Of a DNA stretch of 64,000 nucleotides, positions 21,894 through 33,290 are shown in pieces. Position numbers and translations under genes: made by a program. The DNA is from Ovis canadensis (taxonomy: Eukaryota; Chordata; Mammalia; Artiodactyla; Bovidae). A model generated the notes under the pieces. It was not told the origin of the DNA and did no database searches. It saw only the letters and a program-made list of their open reading frames with translations. The DNA lies in the NCBI RefSeq assembly GCF_042477335.2, contig NC_091248.1, positions 114,480,501-114,544,500 on the forward strand, in the 5' to 3' direction. Every line of letters starts with the position of its first letter. The stretch's first letter is position 1.

Positions 21894-22160
21894 ATATGTT
21901 TATTTTTCAAAAGACTCTTGTGAAAATAAAAGGCTCATCATATATAGGGAGGTATTTGCAAAACTTATATGAAGAGTATATATATTTTACAAATCAATAA
22001 TGAAGAGGCAAGTGACCCAATTTTAAAATAGACAAAAAGTTTAAGTAGACTCTTCATGAAAGAAAATGTACAGATGCAAACAAGCACAAGAAAAGACACT
22101 CAACATCTTTAGTTACTATGGGAATGCAGATTAAAATCACAAGGAGATTCCCTTATATAC

Positions 22161-22276
22161 CCACTGCTGCTGCTGCTGCTGCTAAGTCACTTCAGTCGTG
22201 TCCGACTCTGTGTGATCCCATAGAGGGCAGCCCACCAGGCTCCCCTGTCCCTGGGATTCTCCTGGCAAGACTAGCA
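22161..22276 (-). mobile_element. Bov-A monomer with CTG tail, 5'-truncated
   Basis: An antisense fragment opening with six CTG-type units (the complement of the CAG tail of Bov-A2), then aagtcacttcagtcgtgtcc. It stops at gattctcctggcaag. L1 text resumes directly (actagcatggttaaaatt). Confidence 0.85.
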
Positions 22277-22514
22277 TGGTTAAAATTAAAAAGACTGAAT
22301 ATGCCTAATGTTGGTGAGATATGGAACAGTTAAAACTCATACATTGCTGGAGGCAATGGAAAATAGTATAGCGTTTGGAAAACAGTTTAGCAGTTTCTTA
22401 AAAAGTTAAACACATCTACCAAAATACATAGCCAAATAGTTCTTTTTACTCCTAGATATTTATTCAAGTGTGGGGAAAGCATATGTCCACCCAAAGACTT
22501 ATACACAAATGTCC

Positions 22515-22965
22515 ATAATAGCTTTGTTTTTTAATTGAACTATGGTTGATTTATAATGCTGTTTTAATTACTGCTATATGGTAAAGTGATGTTCAGTTAT
22601 ACATATATATACACATTTTTATATTACTTTTCCATTATGATTTATCGCAGGATATTGACTATAGTTCTCTGTGCTATGTGGTAGGATCTTGGCAACCCCC
22701 TTCCCTTTGGCAACCACCAGTCTGTTCCCTATGTCTGTTTCTGTTTCATAGATAGGTTCATTTGTGTCTTCTTTTAGATTCCACATATAAGTGATATCAC
22801 ATGGCATTTGCTTTTCTCTTTCTAACTTACTTTACTTAGTATGATAATGTCTAGGTCCATCCATTTTGCTGCAAATGACATTATTTCATTCCTCTTTATG
22901 GCTGAGTAGTATTCCATTGTATATACCGCATATTCTTTATCCATTCATCCGTCATTGGACATTCT
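22515..22965 (-). mobile_element. L1 3' end, artiodactyl type
   Basis: Antisense L1 3' UTR: ttttttaattgaactatggt, gatttatcgcaggatattga, gattccacatataagtgata and ggctgagtagtattccattg in the expected order. Confidence 0.85.
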
Positions 22966-23356
22966 TTTCTTATTTTAATTTTTACTTTGTTAAATTATGA
23001 AAGTATGATAACACAATTATAGGAGACTTGGAAAATACAGAACAAGGTTACATATAGTTCCACTATATATTACAATTTTTTTTAGTAGATACATTAAGAT
23101 TTTTAGTTGGAGTTTCAGTATCAGAGTCTGAGAAATTAATAGAATGAAACACAGAGAAGTAGAAGGATATAGTAGACCTGAAAAACACTATGAACCAATT
23201 CAACACTATTAAGATTTATAGAATTTTCACACAGCAGTGGGATACAAGTTCTATTCAAGTTCCTATAGACTAAACTAGGAGACACTTTAACATATCTAGG
23301 GACATATAGCAAGGTACAAAAATTCCATGATTTGAAGGTATTGAAATCATGCAGAG
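22966..23356 (+). mobile_element. L1 ORF2 fragment, sense, left part
   Basis: Sense ORF2 text from about 23100 (tatagtagacctgaaaaaca, ttcaagttcctatagactaa). It is interrupted at 23357 by a GC-rich insert. The first about 130 bases of the span are A+T-rich and less certain. Confidence 0.65.
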
Positions 23357-23504
23357 GGAGCATGTCCCGGGAGTGTCGGAGGCGGCGCAGGTCGGGTGCG
23401 CGGTGCAGCCTCGTGTGTTGGACTGTGCGGCTCCCATGGAGCTCAGGGCGCAGGAGCAGAGCAAGCTCCGCCGAGGCCTGTTGTTGTTGTTGTTTTTTTT
23501 TTAA
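23357..23504 (+). other. GC-rich 148-bp insert resembling an mRNA 5' end, with target-site duplication
   Basis: A CpG-dense block (cggaggcggcgcaggtcggg at about 23377) sits inside an A+T-rich L1. It contains an ATG in good context (ctcccatgg, ATG at 23436) opening a 22-codon frame that begins MELRAQEQSKLRRG. It ends with (TTG)4 and a run of 10 T at 23481-23502. A 14-base L1 string flanks it, gaaatcatgcagag at 23343-23356 and gaaatcatacagag at 23505-23518 (13/14), which marks a retrotransposition-like insertion. The source gene is not recognised. A T-rich tail on the sense 3' side is unusual for a poly-A retrocopy. Confidence 0.5.
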
Positions 23505-23775
23505 GAAATCATACAGAGTCTGTTCTCTTTTTCACTATCATTTTCAAATATCAAAAAATATTTGAAAGTAACCCACGTGTTTTCAAGTGCCATGTGACAT
23601 TTACTAAGAGAGATCTTTGACCACTGAAAGCCTTGATAAAGTTAGACTGAAAAGACAGCGTGATCACACAGAAGAAAGCATTTAAATGAGAAATTAGTAT
23701 CAAATGAGAAATTAATATTAAAGACACTTTAAACAAAATCCCATGTATTTGGAAATTAAATGTCCATTTTTAAGT
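23505..23775 (+). mobile_element. L1 ORF2 fragment, sense, right part
   Basis: The ORF2 text resumes (catacagagtctgttctc, catgtatttggaaattaaat) exactly where the left part broke off. Confidence 0.7.
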
Positions 23776-24340
23776 GATGGGTGTATCTAAGAAGTCAATG
23801 GCCATTCTTTTTCCATTCTTCTGTAAATGGACATTTCAGCTATTTGCATGTCTTGTCTGTTGTGAGTGTTGCTGCTGTGCACATGCGGTGCCTGTGACTT
23901 TCTGAATCATAGTTTCGTCTGGGTAACAGCCCGGAGAGGTATTGCTGGATCATGTGATAATTCTATTTTTAGTTTTCTGAGGAAAACTTTTTTCCACATA
24001 TTTTTTCCACATGGCTGCACCAACTTTCATTCCCACCAACAGTATAGGAGGGTTCCCTTTTCTCTACACCCTCTCCAGCATTTGTTATTTGTACACTTTT
24101 TAGTGATGGCCATTCTGACTGGCATGGGGTGGTACCTTATAGTTTTGATTTGTATTTCTCTAATAATTAGTGATATTGAGCATCTTTCCATCTATTCTTT
24201 GAAGAAGCGTCTATTTAGGTCTTCTGCCCACTTGTCAGCTGGGTTCTTTGTTCTTTGTTGTTGCGTTGCATGCTGTTTGTGTCTTTTGGAAATTAGGCCC
24301 TTGTCAGTTACATTGTTTACAAATAGGGTATAAGATATCA
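23776..24340 (-). mobile_element. L1 3' region, antisense
   Basis: Antisense L1 with accaactttcattcccacca, ctacaccctctccagcattt and gtatttctctaataattagt in canonical order. The 155-codon plus frame across it is the complement of L1 and not a gene. Confidence 0.88.
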
Positions 24341-24565
24341 TTCCATCTAAAGATACTGTTTGGCGCACAAGTGAATTTTAATAACTCCTTGGACCTAACT
24401 CAAGACCAGACATTGGAGCCCCTGCTGCCTTTGTCTCCCCATTCCATCTGTGGAGCAGCACCCAGCTCCTATGGACCTACTCAGTGTGAGTGCACTGAGA
24501 GCTATGCCCCAGAGATACACAGGTGAACAGGCCTGGATGCTGCCCTTGAAGAGTTCACAACCTGC
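24341..24565. other. No recognised gene or repeat
   Basis: Short unassigned stretch before an L2 end. Confidence 0.45.
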
Positions 24566-24668
24566 ACAGGGAGCCCCTGGAAGGCAGGGATTGGGTCTCC
24601 GCCTTAACAGTCTCAGCTCAGAGCCTCATACACTGTTGCTGCTCTGTTGACATTTACTGAATGAATAC
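24566..24668 (+). mobile_element. L2 LINE 3' end relic
   Basis: Sense L2 terminus: ggaaggcagggattgggtct, then a decayed agtgcctggcacagagta-type block, then gacatttactgaatgaatac. Confidence 0.6.
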
Positions 24669-24904
24669 ACCTAAATATGGCTGTTTCTACTGTTTGACCA
24701 AGACTTCTTTCTCAGGCAAAGCAAAAAGCTTCTCCCAATGTTTTGTGACTTCCTCTCTTGTTTAAGGTTATATTTTGTGAGACATGTAATCCAGAAAACC
24801 TAGGAATAAGGCTCACAATCCAGGCTGAGGCAAACGCATAAATGGGAAATTTTCCCTAACTTCCATCCTTTTCTTATCCTGCAGAACTTTATTCATCTAA
24901 GGCA

Positions 24905-25135
24905 GGAGTCCACAAGGATTTTTTGTAAACTATTTGGTAGTAAATAAATTAGACTTTCTGGGCAACTGAGTCTCTTTGGAAGTACTTTACCCTGCAGCTG
25001 TCATGTCAAAGCAGCCACTGACACTATGGAAGCAAAGGGGCACCCCTGTGTTCCAATAAAACTTTATTTATAAGAACCAGCATTGGGTTGAATTTGGTCT
25101 ATGAGCTTGCTGACTCTTGCTCTAGGGTTTGAACC
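24905..25135 (+). mobile_element. hAT-Charlie-type non-autonomous DNA transposon
   Basis: Contains the signature gttccaataaaactttattt (at about 25049) with aaatttggtctatgagcttg downstream and the decayed terminal region around 24905. The same family is present more completely at 55310-55552. Confidence 0.6.
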
Positions 25136-25426
25136 CATCATGGAAGTTATACTTTTAGCTTTTAGGTAATGGAACTGATATTCAGTAAGGGCTATCTGGT
25201 TTTCTGAAGAAACTTCTGGAAATACATTTTGAATCATACATGAATGTACCTGATGCAGATGGTTGGACAACCGTGCTGGGACTGACCCGACTCCCACAAC
25301 TCATGCGTGTGGTTTGTTAGAAATGTGCTTCTTCAGTGGAATGGGATGGATGGCCACTGGGGTGCATTTGGTAGAAGGGTAAATGGGAGGTAACACCGAA
25401 ACGGGAGCAGCTATAGACCATATGGC

Positions 25427-26000
25427 AGGGGTCCCCAAGTCTCCCATGTTCAGATATACGTTAGAAGCTCTCATGAGACTTGGCATATGAATGTGCTCAT
25501 TGCCAAGATTTATTACAGTGATATAATAAGGGTATACACACCTAATCATAAGGGGAAAAGACGAAGAGTCTAGAAGAATCCATATACAGGCTTCCTTATG
25601 CTCTCTCCCATTCAGGAAGGGTCACAAAATGCTCTTCTTCCCCTATCAGTGAAATGCAGCAACATATGTGTGATCCCTGCCTAGGGAATTCCACCAGAGA
25701 CTCAATGCCCAAGGTTTTTCTCTGGTGCTGGGCACAGAGACATGGACTGCATAGCACATACATAATTCCAGGCTAACCCAACAGTGTTAATAAGCAATGC
25801 TTCAATTTCAGAAACTTCCAGGCTCCCAGAAGGAAAGCAGGTGTTCAGCATAAACCACATTGTTTGCACAAATAGTCGAGGCACTGTAAACCAGTCTTAT
25901 CATTTAGGGAACCATTTGAGTGTCTAGTTCCCAGAGGCCAACCTTGTAAGCAGAACTTTCTAAGGTTAGTAGTCTCAGATTTGATGTGTTCATTGTTTTC
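25427..26000 (-). mobile_element. Probable mammalian LTR (family unassigned)
   Basis: The stretch with ctcccagaaggaaagcaggt (25823) and cagcataaaccacattgttt (25847) is one I recognise as recurring in mammalian LTRs. A reverse-strand AATAAA lies at 25509-25514, consistent with an antisense LTR polyadenylation signal. The left edge (caggggtccccaag) looks hAT-like, so a second element may abut it. Confidence 0.4.
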
Positions 26001-26229
26001 TACACATATTCTTACTCCAAGATATTTGAACAAGTAAGGGTCTTCCCTTACTTAAGAGTAACGACGCAGGACATAACAGCAACACTCGCATTGTCTTGTA
26101 TAAATTTCAGGTCTCCATGATATGAGGGAGTGTATGCCCCGATGGGATGGTGTGTTGTGGAGCTGCACTCTGCCATCCGCACAACATTGTCACTCTTCTT
26201 GGTTTTTATTTGCTGCTGTTTATGATGGT

Positions 26230-27530
26230 TTAAAATGACCTCCTCCTAGGTCTCCCCGGCTCCAGCAAATTACGCACAGGTTGCTGAGGCATGACTTCTA
26301 GGCTTCTATCATTCTTACGGTGCTGCTTGTGTTAAACCATCTAATATCTATTTCCTATTTTACTGTGAAAGTTGAGGCCATGATATTTTCTTAATCTCAT
26401 TTACTTATCTGGCTCCCCCTTTCTCTTCTTGAGTCCTCTCCACCTTTTCACCCCTCTTCGGTTAGAACAAAATGTCCCTATCGGAGGTCAATGCTCCCAC
26501 CTGTGTCCTAGATCCTACCCTCTAACCCTCTCCTCCCTTCTCTGGGCCCTGGCTCCATCACTCAGCTCACGTCTCCTATATTCAAGCTCCCTGTCTTTCC
26601 TGAATTTTTACCCATAGCACATAAATATGTGTTCAAGTCTTTCCCATCATTAAAAACACGCTCAAGCAAAACCTTCCTCTGACTTCTTTAGCTGCTGTTC
26701 TTTCTCCTTCCGGTCTCTTTCAAACTTCCTGAAAGACTTGTTTCTTTAATGATCTCCTCTCCAATTCGATCTTCATTAAACTGCAATTTGACTTCTACCC
26801 ACACAGTTCTATTGAATGTTAGGAGCCTTCGAGTACCTAATTGGCAAATCCAGTGGGTACTTTCCATTCATCATCTTCCTTGACCTCTCTGCTAAATCTA
26901 ACACTGTTAATCAATCACTACTGCTTCCTGGAAACTTTTATGTTCTCAGAGAAAAATGTCCTGGTTCTCATCATCTCTATTTGACTATTCCCTTGTGGGC
27001 TCTACTTTCTTCACTTTCTTCACTACCATCTAATTGTTGGTGTAATCTAAGATTTTCTCTGTTGTGTATTCATCTTCTTCTTATACATATTCTCTCTGAG
27101 CAGTCTAACCACTATCCGGATGCTGATAAATCCCCAGTTTATATCTGCAGCATGGACATCTCTCCCAGGTTCCAGACCCATATATTCATCTCCATCTAGA
27201 TGTTCCAGAAGAACCTCAAACTCATCTTATCCATAACTGAACGCATCATTTTCTAGCTCCGGGATTCTCTACCTCATTTAATGGCACTGCCACTCACTAG
27301 GTTGGTAAGATAGAAGTCACCAAGTCATATTTATTTTCCTTTATTCGTATGTTCCATCTCCCTTCAATCAACAAGTTCTATTCATCCTGCTTCCTAAATA
27401 TTTTCCAGCTTATTATCTCTTCATATCTGTTACCAATTCCTTAGTTTAGGCTTCCTTTACTCTTGCCTGGATGATTCCAAAAGCTTTTAAATAGGTCCCT
27501 TTGGCACCTATCTTACTTCCAACAAATCCC
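26230..27530 (+). mobile_element. L2 LINE with decayed reverse-transcriptase region, left part
   Basis: The sequence tracks the L2 ORF2 in sense. The plus frame at 26816-27199 keeps IIFLDLSAKSNTVNQ where CR1/L2 reverse transcriptases have FLDLSAAFDTVDH, so the first catalytic aspartate is lost. Downstream blocks (catggacatctctcccaggt, ccagaagaacctcaaactca) follow in order. An antisense L2 piece at 27540-28255 breaks it before it resumes at 28262. Confidence 0.7.
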
Positions 27531-27539
27531 TGTATTCAA

Positions 27540-28255
27540 AGCATTTATAGAACACCCAGGATATGCCCTATTGTGGCTGGGTAGTTACTGGTAAACAGAA
27601 TAGAGCATGTGTCAGTATGATATGTAAGCTACTCTATAATTAAAGCCACATTAAATAAATCTACATTAAATATAATAATTCAAATAGTAAGTGCTCCAAA
27701 GACAAGAAAATAGAATATAAGCTAACTGATGGTGAATTAAATGTGGATATTCAGAGTAGTCTTGTTTGAGTGGGTAACATCTGAGCAGAGAACCAAAGAA
27801 TGAGAAAGAGCCTGTCTCTGGAATACCTCAAGATTGAGGTTTCTGGACTGGGAGAGCAGAGTAGAAGGGCTCTGAGGTAGGTCCATGTTTGGTGTGGCTG
27901 GAAGATGTCAGGTGAAGGCAAGAACAGTCTGGGATGAGGTAGGATTGCAGTCCTATAGGTAGGACCTGTAAGGATTGCCTTTATAGGTCATGGAATGGGT
28001 TTAGGGACTTACGGGGAGCCATTAGAGGATTTTCATCAGGAGAATAACCTGATCTGATTTACTTTCAAAGCAGATTACTCTAGTTGCTGCTTGGAAATAG
28101 GTTATAGGTATATCATTAGAATTAGTTAGTAGTGATTGCATTATTCCAGGTAAGAAATGATGGCTGGCCTAAGGGAATGGAAAGGTGATGGAAAGAAGTG
28201 GATGGAATTAAAATACAGTTTGGATGCAGAATCAATAGGACTTGAAAGAATCAAG
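27540..28255 (-). mobile_element. L2 LINE fragment, antisense, inside a sense L2
   Basis: Antisense L2 blocks: taacatctgagcagagaacc near 27775, gagccattagaggattttca near 28015, aacctgatctgatttacttt near 28046 and attccaggtaagaaatgatg near 28143. The L2 on both sides is sense, so this is an inserted second copy. Confidence 0.6.
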
Positions 28256-28261
28256 GATGTC

Positions 28262-28560
28262 TCCTCCAACCTCCATCAGCAGCTCCAGAGTGATTTTCTA
28301 AACACAGCTGAAGCCACATGTCTTTCACAGTGCAATAACCCTCGGGGTTTCCTTGCTATTTATCAGACAAATTCTAAACACTGTAGCCAGAGATACAAAG
28401 CCATCCTGGTTTGTTCCTCCTTTTCCTCTCCAGAAGTCTTCCTTGGAATCCCTCCCTCCCTAGCTGTTAGGTGTCTCTTCTCAATGACCCAGTGTCTGGG
28501 CATTTGGTGTGTCTATTGCAGCATCAACATTGTATTGAAAATTCAGTGTGCTTGTCTATA
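28262..28560 (+). mobile_element. L2 LINE, right part
   Basis: The sense L2 resumes with ccagagtgattttctaaaca and ccatcctggtttgttcctcc-type blocks corresponding to the region after the reverse transcriptase. The 134-codon frame at 28157-28561 is not a gene. Confidence 0.55.
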
Positions 28561-28635
28561 ACCCTAAGGTGCAAAGACTTCGTTCATCATTTTATTTCTG
28601 TTGTTAGCTCTTTGCTATTTGAAATTTGGTCCTTG

Positions 28636-28742
28636 GACCTGTAGCCTCAGGATCACCCGGAAGCCTGTCTGAATCCGCATTTTCGCAGGGAGATCCCCAG
28701 GGGACTCACATGTACCTTACAGTTTGAGAAGGTGGCTGTTTC
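28636..28742 (+). mobile_element. MER5-type hAT-Charlie relic
   Basis: The pattern ggtccttggacctgtagcct, tcaggatcacccggaagcct and ccttacagtttgagaag matches a MER5 miniature hAT element in sense. Confidence 0.7.
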
Positions 28743-30821
28743 TTAGAGACAGGAGGCCCTCACTGAATGCTGAGCTTAATGGAACCAGTGATCCAGTCAG
28801 AGTCCTCAGAGAACAACTACGCTTTCCTTTCCCTGAAATAGATCCAAGTCACACAGTTAGCGTCAATGAGGTGGATGAAACCCTACTAAGTGCTGGGGAT
28901 ATATTGAAAATGTCTTTCACCTTATGGCTGGTGACGTATGTTTATAGTAACATAGGACCTGTGGTTACATTTACTTCAAGCAGAGGAACTAGAGTATCAA
29001 TTCCATTTCAGACTGGATTGACTCAAATGTACTTTTCTTATAAAATATTCTGTAATCTTTTTGTGAAGTCACCCATATAATCTAACACCTAACTTTTCCC
29101 TTTGAATAGTTAGTACCCTATTTAATTAAGTGTCGAGAACAAACTTCTAAGTACCAAAGGCAGGTACTTTGGTCCCGTATGAACCATTCCCAAACAATGC
29201 ACAAGTGCTAATTAGCTCGTTAACACTTCACTGTTACTCTTTGAGCTGCTTTCAATTATTTTCCAGGCTAAGTAAATTCAGAAGGTCAGAAGTTCCGATT
29301 TCGCCTTGGCTTTCTTATAGACTTGGAAAAGTTGCAGTACTTCCTCTTCCGCAAGCCACAAAATGGGAGCCCCAGTTCATTCCCTACCCAGCTCCCCAAG
29401 TCCTCAGGGTGATGGAGATCAGGGCCCTCACAGGCAGGAATTCTGACATTCTTCCGAGGCCCCAGCATGGGTGGCCTGAGGATAGTTGTGTTAGGTCAAC
29501 TTGTAGAAGGGACAGGGACCTTATCTCCTCAGCACTGTAGGGGCTGGGGGAGCCACGACTGACTTTTGCTTGTCTTTTTGGAATCTGTGTGGAATGTTGC
29601 AGAGAATGGTGACCTGGAGATGGGAGGTCTGGGTCTCGTCCTGTTTGTCTGGAACTGGCAGTAAGACATTCCTGTCACCTCTCTTGGGCACAGTATTTTC
29701 ACTGGGTGACCTCTAGCATCCCTTCTAATCTGAACATTTTAGGACTCTCTGTTTCTATCTTTGCTGGTCTTTTCTGGAGAGAATGAATACCTGAAATAGC
29801 TCAAGCTCAAACCCTTTCTGAATGTCTGTCAAATCCCAAGGATTCAATAATAAGCTGTAATGTGCTGGTGAGTGTTTAAAAACTGGTACCGATTTGTCGT
29901 ACCTGCCAGTTTCTGGGTGTAAATCATCTTCTCATGGTTGATGTCCAGCTATCAAGATAGTCGCAACTTGCTCGCAGAATTCTTGAAAATTTAATAGTCA
30001 GCTCTTAGGAGCTGCACACCGTTGTGAAGAAGACTCCCTGTCCATTATTCTGAGAGGAGCAGGACTTAGACAGAAGGGGCAGAGGCTCACTCATTGTGTT
30101 GGCTCTATGCCAGGCTATGGGGAAAAGTCAGTGTGGACATCAGAAAAGTGTGGAAGATTGACATCGAAATGTGCGGTCAAACAGTGAAAACAGGATTTGT
30201 TCCTATTTATCAGGATGTCTGACAACTCTCCTGGGGCCTCCTGCCAGAAGTCATCATGTCTTGATGCTTGCAGAAGGGCACGCAGTGACACTGAGAAATT
30301 GGATTGCCAGTAAGAACTGTACCAAGTTGAGAGACTCACTCTTTTCCCAAGTGTCAGGTGGAAGAAAATTCGGGAGTCAGGTGGGGCTCAATATTATGCT
30401 CTTTGGTGTTTCTCATCTTTAGTCTTATGCTCATAACTGAAATCAACTTTTTATTCTGGATTGGCATTTATTTTCCTATAGCTATGCATTCCTTTCTTGT
30501 TGCTATTTCTAAGGGCTGGTGCTCAAATATTACTGTCTGTGTTAAAAAAAAAAATTATTTCCCAGGGTATGCTCAGGGAGGGCCTCATATTTCCCTCTTA
30601 TTTAACTGTAACTGAAAGCATAATGGAGGTCTTTTTTTTTTTCAATTCAGCAGCCAGTGAGTTATGCTGAGAATAATCTTGTTCAATGGCCATGGACTGT
30701 GTGATGTTTAACTGTAAGAACTTGAAGTAGAAAGAGTGTCCATTCATACTCTGATAACTAATGGGGAACCCACTGTCAGGCAGAACCCTCTCCCCAGCAA
30801 ACCAGAGCTTAGCAGACCTGT
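28743..30821. other. No recognised gene or repeat
   Basis: About 2 kb of unassigned DNA with an A run at 30544-30554 and a T run near 30632. Plus frames of 118 codons (28724-29080), 123 codons (29169-29540) and about 84 codons (30171-30422, 30358-30615) show no domains. The last has a hydrophobic stretch (FLIFSLMLITEINFLFWIGI) that could be chance. Confidence 0.45.
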
Positions 30822-31026
30822 AATGTGATGGCTCAGATGGTAAAGCATCTGCCTATAATAAGGGAGACCAGGTTCAATCCCTGGGTTGGGAAGATCTCCT
30901 GGAGAAGGAAATGGCAACCCACTCCAGTATTCCCACCTGGAAAATCCCATGGACAGAAAAGCCTGGTAGGCTGCAGTCCATGGGGTCACAAAGAGTTGGA
31001 CACGACTGAGTGACTTAACTCACTCA
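30822..31026 (+). mobile_element. Bov-tA SINE
   Basis: A sense copy from gatggctcagatggtaaagc to cacgactgagtgacttaact. It has low divergence. Confidence 0.93.
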
Positions 31027-31283
31027 CCCAATGTCAAGATACAGCTCAGTTTTCAGATATCAAAAACTGGTGTGAGTGTCTTTGTGATGACTGGGCAGGA
31101 CATCTGGTTTCATGCTTAGCCCTGTAGTTCTTTGTTCCCTTCCTAGGACAGCATGAAGCAACCATTAAGGTTCATGGTCAAGGTATCCTAAGTATGTGTC
31201 CATATCGAGGTTGATTAGGAGGCAAGGGACAGGAATCCTAGTCTGAAAATGAGAAAAACTTTGATGTAACCTCAACCATCCAT

Positions 31284-31556
31284 CAGAGAAGGCAATGGCA
31301 CCCCACTCCAGTAGTCTTTTGCCTGGAAAATCCCATGGATGGAGGAGCCTGGTGGGCTGCAGTCCATGGGGTCGTGAAGAGTCGGACACGACTGGGCGAC
31401 TTCACTTTAACGTTTCACTTTCATGCATTGGAGAAGGAAATGGCAACCTACTCCAGTGTTCTTGCCTGGAGAATCCCAGGGACGGGGGAGCCTGGTGGGC
31501 TGCTGTCTATGGGGTCACTCAGTCGGACACGACTGAAGCGACTTAGCAGCAGCAGC
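31284..31556 (+). mobile_element. Bov-A2 SINE, young copy
   Basis: A complete sense dimer: agagaaggcaatggcacccc starts unit one, gcattggagaaggaaatggc starts unit two, and a (AGC)n tail ends it. A perfect 10-base target-site duplication (aaccatccat) flanks it at 31274-31283 and 31557-31566. Low divergence and an exact duplication mark a recent insertion. Confidence 0.96.
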
Positions 31557-31834
31557 AACCATCCATGTTACACATGAATGTTCTTGGGTGCAAGGAAGAT
31601 GTGGTGAGATAAGATAGACTGGCTCAATGCGTCCCATCTCCTTACTAGAGAGACACACACCCCGCAAACAAAGAACTCTTTATATCTTTTCCAGACTATG
31701 GATGAGGACTCTCGGAATAAAACGTACAGGAAGGACAGTACATTACCGAGGATTTGCCTGAAAGAGATGAAAATAAGCTTGTGTATGAAGAAGTAGTTCA
31801 ATGAGACAGGGAATCTACAAAGTGGTGCCTGTGT

Positions 31835-32041
31835 TGAAAAGTGAAAGTGTTGGTCGCTCAGTTGTGTCCAGTTCTTTGCGGCCCCGTAGACTGTAGCCCA
31901 CCAGGCTCCTCTGGCTGTGAAATTCTCCGGGCAAGAATACTGGAGTGGGTTGCCATTTCCTTCTCCAGGGGATCTTCAAAACCCAGGAATCAAACCTGCA
32001 CCTCCTGCATTGCAGGCAGATTCTTTACTGTCTGAGCCACC
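31835..32041 (-). mobile_element. Bov-tA SINE
   Basis: An antisense copy, gttggtcgctcagttgtgtc to tgtctgagccaccag. The string ggtgcctgtgt at about 31824-31834 and 32042-32052 is its target-site duplication. Confidence 0.95.
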
Positions 32042-32053
32042 AGGTGCCTGTGT

Positions 32054-33164
32054 CAGCATTATAATAATTTCAAATATTTATACACATGGATAAACATTGG
32101 AAGAGGATGCAGAAAAATGACAAGGAAGGTGGGCTGGGAAGATTGAATATTTTACAAACTTGTCTTTCCTGATTTTGTAATGTTATTGAATGTTATTGAA
32201 TATACTTAAATCTTTTGTGAGAAGGATTTTCTGTCTTGATAGAGGAAAAAAAAAAATGAGCTGAAATTTCCCTGGAGAATTTGAAATCAGATATAAGGGA
32301 GAATTTCTGTGTGGAATGGTTAGACCTTGGCAAGTGCTTATAGGAGAGCTAAGAAATACCTTAAAGAGTGGAATTCCTCCTCCACTTTGTGGGGAGAATT
32401 TGTGCAGTCCCTGGAGCAGGGGCTAAACCAGACTGCTGCTGGAGGATTCTCCCATCTGGAGAGTCTTACAGGATCCCCATTACACAGATGGAGGTCCTGA
32501 TATGTAGTGTTAGCTGAGGTGCAGATGTGACTCAGTGAACTGATGGCAGTTATCAACAGACAAATTTATAAATTAGGGAAAGATCAACTTTGATGATTGC
32601 TTCAGAACTGCTCAAGCTGTGTGCCCCATTCCTGTAACTGATCTAAGTCTTCCCAGCATCACAGCCTTGAGGAATCCAGATTGGTCAATCCCTTCCCCCA
32701 GGTAAGTTTAACATGAGAAATTTGCAGAGATGCTTGCAGTCATAAACCTTTTAAACAACATAAAGGAATACCTCTCGGAGGCAGGGAAAGATATTAGGAG
32801 CAGCTTTCTAGGGTGGTAAAGGTTTTTTGTATTTTTTTCCCACCACAGTGGGGGTGCCACCTCTGTAAGCCATCCTCCCACCCCTATCCCCCCAGCTGCC
32901 ACAACTGAGGCCATCCATCTGCTCTGAGCTCAGCACTCCCCAGTATAAATAAAGTCCATCCAGCTAGGAAGTTGTTTTGTTGTTGTTTTGGTAACTTGGT
33001 TAGTACTATGGGCATAACCGGTTAGAAACATGCTATTTTCCTGAGATGGAAAGTTTTCTTAGTTAACGGGTGCTTGTCTTCCCTTAAGGCGCATTTGTGT
33101 GACAAAGTTCATGGATGAGCTTAGGGTATAGGCAGGCTCGATTTGAAGCTAGGCCTCACTGCTT
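32054..33164. other. No recognised gene or repeat
   Basis: Unassigned DNA with an A run near 32248 and a small (TTG)n patch near 32972. The string atgttattga is tandemly repeated near 32181-32200. No coding evidence. Confidence 0.5.
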
Positions 33165-33290
33165 GCAAACTCTCAGAGTGTCAGCTTCACCATTTTTAAA
33201 GCAAGGATATCACTACTTACATCACAGGGCTGTAGAGATGAAATGCACGGATAAAATGCCTGTCATATAGTAGGCTCTCGTTAAACACCG
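33165..33290 (+). mobile_element. MIR SINE relic
   Basis: Sense MIR remnants: tttaaagcaaggatatcact, cagggctgtagagatgaaat and atgcctgtcatatagtaggc in order. Confidence 0.7.

Larger units (their letters stand above)
20460..22510 (+). mobile_element. L1 ORF2 3' half, sense, interrupted by SINEs
   Basis: A decayed sense L1 with gatgtctgtttgctctcacc near 20655, aaaggcctatacactgaaaa near 20999, aagaacaaagctggaggact near 21240 and cagtttagcagtttcttaaa near 22382. A Bov-tA (21680-21893) and a truncated Bov-A (22161-22276) interrupt it. Multiple stops leave it non-coding. Confidence 0.8.

Noticed and set aside
23866..24333. 155-codon plus frame with hydrophobic segments
   Set aside because: It is entirely the complement of an L1 3' region.
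25427..25450. caggggtccccaag as a complete hAT element
   Set aside because: Only one end is visible. The following text fits an LTR better, and no matching opposite terminus was found.
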